This document shows, piece by piece, positions 34,523-42,352 of a stretch of DNA of 64,000 bases (positions within the stretch are counted from its first letter, which is position 1; each line of letters begins with the position of its first letter). Location of the stretch: positions 1-64,000 of the forward strand of contig JBGAGE010000002.1 in the NCBI GenBank assembly GCA_044226865.1, given 5' to 3'. The stretch comes from TMP-86 sp044226865 (GTDB lineage: Bacteria > Pseudomonadota > Gammaproteobacteria > Steroidobacterales > Steroidobacteraceae). A program made the position numbers and the translations under genes. Below the pieces are notes generated by a model. It had not been told where the DNA came from and searched no databases. It saw nothing but the letters and a program-made list of their open reading frames with translations.

Positions 34523-34945
34523 ATGCGTCGACTGCGCCTTCCTTCCCGGTCAAGCCGGCAATTGTTGCTGATCCTGTTGATCGCCTTCAGCGCGCGCGCG
34601 CTGATTCCCACCGGATTCATGCCCGGCCCCGGCGGGGTGATCCTCTGCCCTGGCCAAATGCCCGCGTCGGCGTCGATACCCCAATCCATGGCGGGGATGG
34701 ACATGGTGGGGATGACCCATCACCCGGAGCATCCCTCTCACCTGGGCGGTTCCACGGTCCATGTGAGTTCTTCACTCTGTGCGTTCGCCGCTGCCGCAAC
34801 CACGATGGCCAGCGGCCACACGGCCGCCTTGTTCTCGCCCCCAGCGGTCGAATCGGGAGCAGTAAAGATCCCAGTTCAGTCGTTTGTTCCCAGCGGCACG
34901 ATCGTGCCGACACCGTTCCCTCGCGGACCACCCACCCTCGCCTGA
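34523..34945 (+). CDS. DUF2946-family protein, copy 4
   Basis: 140 residues from ATG 34523 (an in-frame GTG at 34484 would add 13 residues). N-terminal helix (LLLILLIAFSARALIP), GFMPGPGGVILC, His/Met-rich loop (MAGMDMVGMTHHPEHPSH), a second Cys in LCAFAAA, then TIVPTPFPRGPPTLA. It is closest in layout to copy 2, including TIVPT near the C-terminus and the double hairpin after the stop, which marks the two as duplicates. Confidence 0.82.
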   Translation: MRRLRLPSRSSRQLLLILLIAFSARALIPTGFMPGPGGVILCPGQMPASASIPQSMAGMDMVGMTHHPEHPSHLGGSTVHVSSSLCAFAAAATTMASGHTAALFSPPAVESGAVKIPVQSFVPSGTIVPTPFPRGPPTLA

Positions 34946-34953
34946 ATACGTCT

Positions 34954-34995
34954 CCGGGTTGGCTTGAACCCGGCACCGGCGCACCGACGTGCGCT
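34954..34995 (+). promoter_or_regulatory. Tandem hairpins after DUF2946 copy 4
   Basis: CCGGGTT-GGCTTG-AACCCGG, then GGCGCAC-CGAC-GTGCGCT. This matches the pair at 21469-21515 in both stems, with changed loops and spacer. The remaining 110 bases before the next receptor gene show nothing else I can name. Confidence 0.55.
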
Positions 34996-35105
34996 GCCAA
35001 CACAATTCACTTGCGGTAGAGCAAAGACCGGGACCCTAACGCCTCGGTGTCTAACCGCATACCTGCGGCGCCAGCCTTCGGCAGCGTCGCCGGATCAGAC
35101 GAAGG

Positions 35106-37214
35106 GTGGAGATCAGAATCGTGAAGATGCCTTTATTGCACATTTCATTTGCCTTCATGTGTGGCGGAGGTGCCTCACTCTCCTGCCACGCCGCCGACAG
35201 CAACGATCCCAGGAGCTGGGCGCTCGATGAAGTCGTGGTCACGGCGCAGGCCACCGGTTATACGCAGCCTGCCGCAACGAGTGCAACGCGCACCGCCACG
35301 CCGTTGGAAAAGACGCCACAGTCCATCCAGACGCTGACGCGCACCCTGATCGAGGACCAGGACCTGCAGAATCTGACGGGTGCGCTGGTGAACGTGTCCG
35401 GCGTCACGCCGACCAGCCAGGCCCAGACCGTGCTCCAACCGACGCTGGTTCGTGGCTTCGCGGTGAACTACTACATCGACGGGGTGCCGACTTATCAACT
35501 ACCGGCAGGGGTCGGCGACCCGCAAACGCTCGTCAACGTCCAGCGTATCGAGGTTGCCAAAGGCCCGACGGCCACGCTTTACGGCGGCGGCAGCGGCGCC
35601 CCGCTGTCCGGCATCATCAACCTCGTATCGATGGACCCCACCGACGAATTCGGTGGAAGCGTGGCACTGCGTGGCGGCAGCTTCAAGACCCGGGGCGGCA
35701 GCCTCGATCTGAATCTACCCCTGGGGTCCACCGCTGCCTTTCGCATTTCCGGGATGGCCGACAAGGCGGACAGTTTCATCGACTACGTGTCCAGCCGCCG
35801 CCGCGCTCTGTTCCCGAGCCTGCTGTTGAAGCTCGGCGCCAATACCCGCGTGGTCATCCGCGGCCGCTACAACCACCTCGCGCAAACCGAGTATGCAGGA
35901 CTGCCGTATGATCTTCTGGAGCCGACGCGCCTCATTGACCGACATGTCTATGCCGGCGCGCGCGACATGCCACGCACCTGGGTGGAGAACAAGGGGCTTA
36001 CCGCAACCTTGACGCATGCGTTCGCGAATGGGCTGGAAGGCAATGTCACGCTGGACCGCACGACCAGCGAATTCGAGGAGTGGGGCTCGTTCCCCTACGG
36101 ACAATTGTCTGGAACGCTCTACAACTTCGGCACTGCGGTGCTACCCTCGAACACCAAGAAGATCTACGCGACGGCCACACTGACCGCCAAGCTCGGTGAC
36201 GCGCGCTTCCACCAGACGCTGCTCGGCGGAGTCGACTACGATCGCACCAACTACTACGGCGCCATGTACTTCAACACCGCTTGGGCCACGATCGACTTCG
36301 CGAACCCGCTGCCTTCCCCGGCGTTCGGACCGACGCCGCCGTTCTTCTTCGACCAGACCGACCGGCTGCGGACCTTTGCCGTGTTCGCGCAGGACCAGCT
36401 GGGATTCGGCGACAGGCTCGACCTGACGCTGGGACTCCGGTGGACCAAGCTGAAGGTGCGCAGCGACATGGGATTTGCAGCAACGGATGACTCCTATGAC
36501 AAGGTCACGCCGCGCGTCGGCGCCACCTACCGGCTCACCGACGGCGTTTCGCTTTTCGCAGGCTATTCCCAAGGCTTCCAGGGTGTCGTGGCCGGCGGGT
36601 TCTATGGCATCAAACCCAAGCCCGAGACTTCACAGTCGTGGGAAGGGGGCGCGAAGTTCCATGGCCTCATCCCGGGCCTCACGGGCACGGCATCGGTGTA
36701 CCAACTCACCCGGCAGAACGTGCTCACTTCGATCCCCAACACGTTCTTCTACAGCCAAGCCGGCGAGCAACGTGCGCGGGGCGTCGAACTCGATCTCGTC
36801 TATGAGCCCACCCGGTCGCTGAGCGTGCTCTTGAACTACGCCTACACCGACGCGAAGGTGACCAAGGACGGGGCGATTCCAGTCGGAGACCGGTTGCGCG
36901 CGGTCCCCCAGCAGTCCGGCAGGTTGGCGGCGCGCTATCGGTTCGCCGAGGGAACCGCCAGGGGCCTGGAGCTGGGTGCGGGGGTCACTGCTGTTTCCCG
37001 TCGTGAGCTGACGTTGCCCAACACGCTGTCCGCGGCAGGCACGGCCTTGGTCGACGCGCAGGCGAGTGTTCCGATCGGATCCTTCAAGGCGGCCCTGTCG
37101 GTGACGAACCTGCTGGGATCGAACGCCTACGAGCCGTACCAGTACTTTGGCGGCCCCTACGTCACGCCGACGCAGTCCCGGTCGGCCTTCCTCACCCTCA
37201 GCACCACGTTTTGA
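35106..37214 (+). CDS. TonB-dependent siderophore-type receptor
   Basis: About 702 residues. Starts possible are GTG 35106, GTG 35121 (GGAG upstream) and ATG 35127. Signal peptide (LLHISFAFMCGGGASLSCHA), TonB box-like LDEVVVTAQ, a plug with RIEVAKGPTATLYGGGSGAP and IINLVSMDP, and a barrel ending in AFLTLSTTF. There is no STN domain. It follows DUF2946 copy 4 and its hairpins, and is followed at 12 bases by the second DJ-1 gene, repeating the order at 22448-25651. Confidence 0.9.
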   Translation: MEIRIVKMPLLHISFAFMCGGGASLSCHAADSNDPRSWALDEVVVTAQATGYTQPAATSATRTATPLEKTPQSIQTLTRTLIEDQDLQNLTGALVNVSGVTPTSQAQTVLQPTLVRGFAVNYYIDGVPTYQLPAGVGDPQTLVNVQRIEVAKGPTATLYGGGSGAPLSGIINLVSMDPTDEFGGSVALRGGSFKTRGGSLDLNLPLGSTAAFRISGMADKADSFIDYVSSRRRALFPSLLLKLGANTRVVIRGRYNHLAQTEYAGLPYDLLEPTRLIDRHVYAGARDMPRTWVENKGLTATLTHAFANGLEGNVTLDRTTSEFEEWGSFPYGQLSGTLYNFGTAVLPSNTKKIYATATLTAKLGDARFHQTLLGGVDYDRTNYYGAMYFNTAWATIDFANPLPSPAFGPTPPFFFDQTDRLRTFAVFAQDQLGFGDRLDLTLGLRWTKLKVRSDMGFAATDDSYDKVTPRVGATYRLTDGVSLFAGYSQGFQGVVAGGFYGIKPKPETSQSWEGGAKFHGLIPGLTGTASVYQLTRQNVLTSIPNTFFYSQAGEQRARGVELDLVYEPTRSLSVLLNYAYTDAKVTKDGAIPVGDRLRAVPQQSGRLAARYRFAEGTARGLELGAGVTAVSRRELTLPNTLSAAGTALVDAQASVPIGSFKAALSVTNLLGSNAYEPYQYFGGPYVTPTQSRSAFLTLSTTF

Positions 37215-37226
37215 ATGGAGCACCCC

Positions 37227-38111
37227 ATGGACAGTGATCGTCGCACGCTACTGCAGGGAATGACCGGGGCGGCTTTGCTCGCCCCCTACCTCGCTCTCGG
37301 CAAGGCCATGAGCGCCACCCCTCCGTCCGCAGCCGCCGCAAATCCCAGCGCGCAGGAGCAGAAGGCCATGGAGACGAGTCACGGAGACGCCATGTCCAAG
37401 GTACTCGGCCCGGGCCTGTGGGGACAGGAGGAGGTCGCGCTCCTGTTGTATCCGAAGTTCACGGCGCTGGATCTCATCGGGCCGCACTATTTCTTTGCCT
37501 GCCTGTTTGGAGCCAAGGTTCACCTCGTGACCACGGAAAAGGATCTCGCGCCGGTGCCCTCGGATCTGGGGCTCGCGATCAGCCCAACGACCACGATGGC
37601 GGATGCGCCGAAGAATCTCGACGTGCTCTTCATGCCGGGCGGCACCGACGGAACGCTGTCGGTGATGGGCCGTCCCGATACCATCGCCTGGATCCAGGAT
37701 CGCGGCGCCCGAGCGCGCTTCATCACCAGCGTCTGCACCGGATCGATGATTCTCGCGAAGGCTGGCCTGTTGCGGGGCAAGAAGGCCACGTCGCACTGGG
37801 TGACCCGCCCGATCCTGGCCGACTATGGCGCCACGCCCGTGGATGCCCGCGTGGTGCGGGACGGAAACATCGTCACCGGCGCCGGTGTCTCGGCCGGCCT
37901 CGACTTCGCACTGACCCTGGTCGAACTTCTGCGCGGCCGCCCGTACGCGCAGGCGCTCATGCTGCAGGCAGAGTACGCGCCGCAACCCCCGTTCCCGGGC
38001 GGCACGCTGAAGTCCACACCCGAGGCCATCGGGCACATGATGGATGAGATGTTCGCGCCGGTCGCCGCCCAGTTCCGGGCATTGGCGGTCGCTGCGCCGA
38101 CGGCGGGCTGA
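37227..38111 (+). CDS. Tat-exported DJ-1/PfpI protein, isonitrile-hydratase-like
   Basis: 294 residues from ATG 37227 (GGAG at good spacing). A leader with DRRTLLQGMTGAALLAP suggests Tat export. The DJ-1/PfpI domain has Asp in TALDLIGPHYFF (82) and the nucleophile elbow SVCTGSMILAKAGLL with Cys170-Thr171, followed by GKKATSHW. These are features of the GATase1 group that includes isonitrile hydratase and GlxA-type regulator domains; no AraC domain follows here. Unlike its partner at 24713 it lacks a YHS tail. Known isonitrile hydratases are cytoplasmic, so an exported form would be unusual. Confidence 0.82.
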   Translation: MDSDRRTLLQGMTGAALLAPYLALGKAMSATPPSAAAANPSAQEQKAMETSHGDAMSKVLGPGLWGQEEVALLLYPKFTALDLIGPHYFFACLFGAKVHLVTTEKDLAPVPSDLGLAISPTTTMADAPKNLDVLFMPGGTDGTLSVMGRPDTIAWIQDRGARARFITSVCTGSMILAKAGLLRGKKATSHWVTRPILADYGATPVDARVVRDGNIVTGAGVSAGLDFALTLVELLRGRPYAQALMLQAEYAPQPPFPGGTLKSTPEAIGHMMDEMFAPVAAQFRALAVAAPTAG

Positions 38112-38174
38112 GGAAGACACGCGCATGGGCACCCCGGATCATGGACGAAAGCCCGGTTCCCAAGGAGCCGCGGC

Positions 38175-38714
38175 GTGAAGGCACCCGGCGCCCAATTCGC
38201 GGGAGGACTCTTCGCGCGCCACATGGAGGAGATCCGCCGCTTCCTCCGGCATTCGCGCGCAGCGCCGGATGCCGATGACCTCGTCCAGGAAGGGTTTGTG
38301 CGTCTGTTGCAATGCCCGCCGGAGCGATTTCCCGACAATCCGCGCGCATGGCTGTTTCGCACCTGCTCCAACCTCGCATCCGATGCGCGCGACTACCGGC
38401 GCGTGCGCGAGGCTGCGCACGGGCGCCGCGCGACGCCGGCCGAACTCGACGCGGTGGCCGCTCCGGCACTCGATCCGGCGGCGCGATCTGAAGCGCAGGA
38501 CCAGCTGTTGCAGGTCTGGCGAGCACTTCAATCGCTTCCGGCTCCATGCCGACGCGCCTTCCTGCTGAATCGCCTCGATGGCATGAGCCAACGGCAAATT
38601 GCGGCACACCTGGGTTTATCGGAAAAGACCGTCGAGCGCCATGTGCTGCGGGCACTGGCTGCATGCCATGCAGTTATAACGGAACAAGTCACGCCCATTG
38701 GAGAGTCACCATGA
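38175..38714 (+). CDS. FecI-type ECF sigma factor
   Basis: 179 residues from a GTG behind AAGGAG. Region 2 is HMEEIRRFLRHSRAAPDADD with LVQEGFVRLLQ, and region 4 is LQSLPAPCRRAFLLNRLDGM with SQRQIAAHLGLSEKTVERHV. This is the iron-starvation/FecI-like ECF group, normally freed by a FecR protein when an STN-bearing TBDR binds its ligand. The partner FecR (41288) and receptor (42353) lie 3 kb downstream, with mbnP-mbnH-copC in between, an order recalling mbnI of methanobactin operons. Its stop overlaps the mbnP start. Confidence 0.88.
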   Translation: MKAPGAQFAGGLFARHMEEIRRFLRHSRAAPDADDLVQEGFVRLLQCPPERFPDNPRAWLFRTCSNLASDARDYRRVREAAHGRRATPAELDAVAAPALDPAARSEAQDQLLQVWRALQSLPAPCRRAFLLNRLDGMSQRQIAAHLGLSEKTVERHVLRALAACHAVITEQVTPIGESP

Positions 38715-39634
38715 ATTGTCCTTACCTGACCATACTGAGCCGCCGTTTTCCCGCCATGAAACACCTGGTGTCGACGTGCGCCGCATTGACGCTGTCAGCG
38801 GCAGCCGCGGCAGCCGATTCGGCGCCGGTGACCATCCGCTTCGACGCCGTCGTCGGTACCGAGGCGTTCGCCTGCGGCAAGAGCTATGCGGACATCGGCA
38901 CCACGCATTCATCGATCACGCCGACGGACCTGCGCCTTTTCATCTCGGGCGTCGCCTTGTTGCGCGCCGATGGAACGGCCGTCCCCGTGACACTCGATCA
39001 GGATGATCTCTGGCAGTATCGCGACGTGGCCCTGCTCGACTTCGAGGACGCAAAGGGCCCCTGCCGCAACGGCACGCCGGCGGTCAATCGCAGCATCCGG
39101 GGCACGGCGCCCGCAGGAGACTACCGCGGCCTCGCCTTTACGCTGGGCGTGCCGTTCGCGCTCAATCACGGGGACGCCACCATTGCGCCCTCCCCCCTCA
39201 ATCTCACCGCGCTGTTCTGGGTCTGGAACGCTGGCTACAAGTTCCTGAAGCTCGACATGTCCTCTTCCGGGCAGCCGGACAAAAGCCTCGACGCCACGGC
39301 CGGCAAGAAGGAACGGGAGCGCGCCGTGGGGTTTCCGATTCACCTCGGCAGCACCGGCTGCGCGCCGGGGACGAAGACCCAGCCTCCCGCGTCCTGCAAG
39401 ACATCGAACCGGGTGGCAGTGGTGCTGACTCCCTTCGATGCAGGCAAGGACGTGGTGGTTGTGGACGTCGGCGCCCTGCTGCGCGATGCCAACGTCGACA
39501 TGAACACCCTGCGAACGGCGCCGGGCTGCATGTCCGAGCCCAACGACCCGGATTGCAGTCCGGTGTTCGACGCGCTTGGATTGCGGGGAACCACCCAACA
39601 GTTCTTCACCACGCGGGCGAACCCTGCTCGTTGA
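38711..39634 (+). CDS. mbnP: MbnP-family protein (metallo-mystery pair, four-Cys)
   Basis: 307 residues from ATG 38711, overlapping the sigma stop by ATGA with GGAGAG upstream. Signal region (MKHLVSTCAALTLSAAAAAA) begins at residue 16. MbnP features: VTIRFDAVVGTEAFACG, then TDLRLFISGVAL, the conserved LFWVWNAGYKFLKLD with Trp170/172, and Cys at 55, 118, 217, 229, 273 and 282, including the GC...DC pair near the end. MbnP proteins are periplasmic copper binders in which MbnH converts a Trp to kynurenine. The partner MbnH overlaps by one base. Confidence 0.9.
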   Translation: MNCPYLTILSRRFPAMKHLVSTCAALTLSAAAAAADSAPVTIRFDAVVGTEAFACGKSYADIGTTHSSITPTDLRLFISGVALLRADGTAVPVTLDQDDLWQYRDVALLDFEDAKGPCRNGTPAVNRSIRGTAPAGDYRGLAFTLGVPFALNHGDATIAPSPLNLTALFWVWNAGYKFLKLDMSSSGQPDKSLDATAGKKERERAVGFPIHLGSTGCAPGTKTQPPASCKTSNRVAVVLTPFDAGKDVVVVDVGALLRDANVDMNTLRTAPGCMSEPNDPDCSPVFDALGLRGTTQQFFTTRANPAR

Positions 39635-40815
39635 TGCGGATATATTTCCTTACCCTGTTGCTGGGAGCGCTGATGCCGATGGCGCCGGCGCAGGCCAGCT
39701 TCACCTGGGATTTGCCGGGCTGGGCACCGGAGCCTGCGGTGCCCGCCGACAATCCCATGTCGGCTGCCAAGGTGGAACTGGGCCGGCATCTTTTCTACGA
39801 CGAGCGCCTCTCCTCCAACCTGACGCTGTCGTGCGCGAGCTGCCACCTGCAATCCAAGGCATTCACGGACGGGCGCGCACGATCACCCGGAGTCGACGCA
39901 TCCCTGGGCGTGCGCAATGCCATGATGCTGGCGAATGTTGCGTATCTGCCGGTGCTGACCTGGGCCAATCCCAACTTGCGCAAGCTGGAGACGCAACTGC
40001 TGGTGCCGATGTTCGGGGAACATCCCATCGAGTTGGGCATGGCCGGCCGGGAACAGGAATTGTTCGCAAGGCTGCGGGCCGATGCCACCTACGAGCGGCT
40101 GTTCCAGGAGGCCTATCCGGAGACTCAAGGCAGGATCGACCTCGCCAGCATTTCCAAGGCCCTGGCCAGCTTCGAGCGCACGCTGTTGTCGTTCGATTCA
40201 CCCTACGATCGCTACAAGCACGGCGGTGATGAGCGGGCAATCTCCGCCAGCGCGAAGCGCGGCGAAGACCTGTTCTTCGGTGAGCGGCTGGAGTGCTGGC
40301 ACTGCCACGGCGGACTCAACTTCACCGACAACGTTCAACACGCACGCCTGCGCTTCCCGGAAGTCGGATTCCACAATACCGGGCTCTACAACCTCGATGG
40401 CAAGGGCGCCTATCCATCCGACAACCCCGGCATTCGGGAGGTCACCGAGGACCCGGATGACGAGGGCAAGTTCCGCACCCCATCCTTACGCAATGTGGCG
40501 GTGAGCGCGCCCTACATGCACGATGGGTCGATCGGCAGCCTGGAACAAGTGATCCGTGAGCACTATGCGGTGAAGGGCCGCGCGGTACACCTGGGTGCCG
40601 AGCCGAACCCGCTGCGCGATCAGCTCATCGAGGGATTCGAGATATCGCCGGCGGAACTGAAGGACGTGATCGCTTTCCTGAACTCCCTGACCGACGAGCA
40701 TTTCCTCAAAGACCCGCGATTCTCGAATCCGTGGCCCCCGGAGCAACGGGCACCGCGGTCTAGTGCAACGCCCGCTACACTGATTCACCCCACCGCAGGA
40801 GGAACCTTGAAATGA
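39634..40815 (+). CDS. mbnH: MbnH-family di-heme enzyme
   Basis: 393 residues. Signal peptide (MRIYFLTLLLGALMPMAPAQ), and two heme c motifs, CASCH (67-71) and CWHCH (221-225), in a bacterial di-heme cytochrome c peroxidase/MauG-like fold. Adjacent four-Cys MbnP defines it as MbnH, which forms a high-valent di-heme state and oxidises Trp in MbnP to kynurenine. The start shares one base with the mbnP stop (TGATG), and its own stop overlaps copC by ATGA, so the three are a tight translational unit. Confidence 0.9.
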   Translation: MRIYFLTLLLGALMPMAPAQASFTWDLPGWAPEPAVPADNPMSAAKVELGRHLFYDERLSSNLTLSCASCHLQSKAFTDGRARSPGVDASLGVRNAMMLANVAYLPVLTWANPNLRKLETQLLVPMFGEHPIELGMAGREQELFARLRADATYERLFQEAYPETQGRIDLASISKALASFERTLLSFDSPYDRYKHGGDERAISASAKRGEDLFFGERLECWHCHGGLNFTDNVQHARLRFPEVGFHNTGLYNLDGKGAYPSDNPGIREVTEDPDDEGKFRTPSLRNVAVSAPYMHDGSIGSLEQVIREHYAVKGRAVHLGAEPNPLRDQLIEGFEISPAELKDVIAFLNSLTDEHFLKDPRFSNPWPPEQRAPRSSATPATLIHPTAGGTLK

Positions 40816-41168
40816 AAGCTTTGATTCGCGGCGTGGCCGCCTTGAGCCTGCTCTGGACCGCAACGGCCCTCGCACATACGCATCTGGTCCGCTCGACCCC
40901 AGCCGATGGCGCGGAGCTCGCCTCGGCGCCCTCCGAAGCCGTGCTCGTCTTCGCTAGACCGATCACGATGGCCACTGCCAAGATCGAATCCACGGAAGGC
41001 TTCAAAGCGACGCTGACGCCACCGCCAAGCGCCCAAGCCGAGGTACACCTGAAGTTGCCGGCTCTCGCGCCGGGCCGATATCAGCTCAACTGGCGTGCCG
41101 CGAGCGCGGATGGTCATGTCATGTCCGGCCACCTCTCCTTCACCGTCGGCAACACACCCCATTCTTGA
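40812..41168 (+). CDS. copC: CopC-family periplasmic copper-binding protein
   Basis: 118 residues. The signal peptide ends TATALA, leaving mature HTHLVRSTPADGAEL with an N-terminal His, as required for a CopC Cu(II) site. The C-terminal ADGHVMSGHLSFTVG supplies the Asp-Gly-His ligand pair. The Met-rich Cu(I) loop of some CopC proteins is missing, so a Cu(II)-only type is likely. It overlaps mbnH by ATGA. No copD is present; a 119-base gap with no gene separates it from fecR. Confidence 0.9.
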   Translation: MKALIRGVAALSLLWTATALAHTHLVRSTPADGAELASAPSEAVLVFARPITMATAKIESTEGFKATLTPPPSAQAEVHLKLPALAPGRYQLNWRAASADGHVMSGHLSFTVGNTPHS

Positions 41169-41287
41169 GATGAATTGAGCGTTGGCAAGCGGCTTCGTCA
41201 CCGCCGCTGGTTGCGCGCTGACGGGGCACTCCGGGGGTCCGCAGGGCACATCCTGACGGCAACCACGGAGCTCGGCCGTCATATAGC

Positions 41288-42277
41288 ATGAGCACTTCCT
41301 TGCCACCCCAGTATCCGATGTCAGATCCCAACCCACAGATCATGCGTGAGGCCCTGCGCTGGATGGCGCGCCTGCGCGCGGGCGCCTGGTCCGCGCAGCA
41401 GCAGGCAGCCCTCGACGCGTGGTTGGCCGCCGATCCCCTGCACGCAACCGCCTGGCGCCAGGCACAGGCCGAATGGGAGCAATGGGGCGAGCTGAGTTCG
41501 ATCGCGGCCCAGGAACTCGCCAGCGCCCGCGAACCCCGACGGCCCGCGCGCTGGCATTGGCCGGCAGGGATCGCCGCTGCAAGCCTCATCGCGATGGCCG
41601 GTCACCAGGTCGTGTCGCGTCTTCCCGGCGCCTTCGCCAGCCCGGCCACCTACGAGACTGCACGCGGGGCGCATCTCGTACAGACCTTGGCGGATGGCTC
41701 GGTGCTCGAACTGAACACCGGCAGCCGCGTTGTCGTGAACTATGGGATGACTTGCCGGTGCCTGCAACTGCTGGGGGGCGAGGCCGTGTTTCGAGCCGCG
41801 CATGGCGATCCCCGGCGCTTCGAAGTGCGCTTCGGGCAAGCCACCGCGCGCGACATCGGCACGGAATTCTGGATCCGCGGCCAGGCGAAGCGCACCGCCA
41901 TCGCGGTGCTCAAGGGTGCCGTCGAAGTGCGCGCCCGGAATGACGGCTCACCACGCATCTTGTATCGAGATGAGCGGATGGCGTTCACGGACGACGGGCG
42001 CGACGTGCCGGCCGGGAACATCCCGCTGGCGGACTTGACCGCCTGGCGTTCCGGCAACCTCGTGTTCCGCGATGCGCCACTCGGGGACGTCGTGGCCGAA
42101 TTCGCCCGCTATCACGACGTCGAGGTTCGCCTGGATGGGCGCCTCAACGCCTACCATCTGTCCGGGCGATTCGCCACCGCCGACCTCGACGGTGTGCTGC
42201 ACCTGATCACCTCGGCGTACCCGGTGACCGCACAACGCCATGGGCGGACCCTGCGGTTGACCCTGCAAGATCGCTGA
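41288..42277 (+). CDS. FecR-family anti-sigma/signal transducer
   Basis: 329 residues (ATG 41318 possible). Cytoplasmic N-terminal DUF4880-like anti-sigma part (EALRWMARLRAGAWSAQQQA, then WLAADPLHATAWRQA), one membrane helix (WPAGIAAASLIAMAGHQVV), FecR domain with TLADGSVLELNTGSRVVVNY and IGTEFWIRG, and a C-terminal DUF4974/STN-like part (NLVFRDAPLGDVVAEFARYH). It relays ligand occupancy of the STN receptor at 42353, directly downstream, to the sigma factor at 38175. Confidence 0.9.
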   Translation: MSTSLPPQYPMSDPNPQIMREALRWMARLRAGAWSAQQQAALDAWLAADPLHATAWRQAQAEWEQWGELSSIAAQELASAREPRRPARWHWPAGIAAASLIAMAGHQVVSRLPGAFASPATYETARGAHLVQTLADGSVLELNTGSRVVVNYGMTCRCLQLLGGEAVFRAAHGDPRRFEVRFGQATARDIGTEFWIRGQAKRTAIAVLKGAVEVRARNDGSPRILYRDERMAFTDDGRDVPAGNIPLADLTAWRSGNLVFRDAPLGDVVAEFARYHDVEVRLDGRLNAYHLSGRFATADLDGVLHLITSAYPVTAQRHGRTLRLTLQDR

Positions 42278-42352
42278 TCCGAATCCCTACCTGACGGTAG
42301 CGGACGGCCTCGACCGTCTTATCCAGGAGTATCCACCCATCCCGAGGACGCC

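Noticed and set aside
42287..42318. Two short inverted repeats between fecR and the STN receptor
   Set aside because: Stems are only 5 bases, with no U-tract; too weak to call a terminator or operator.
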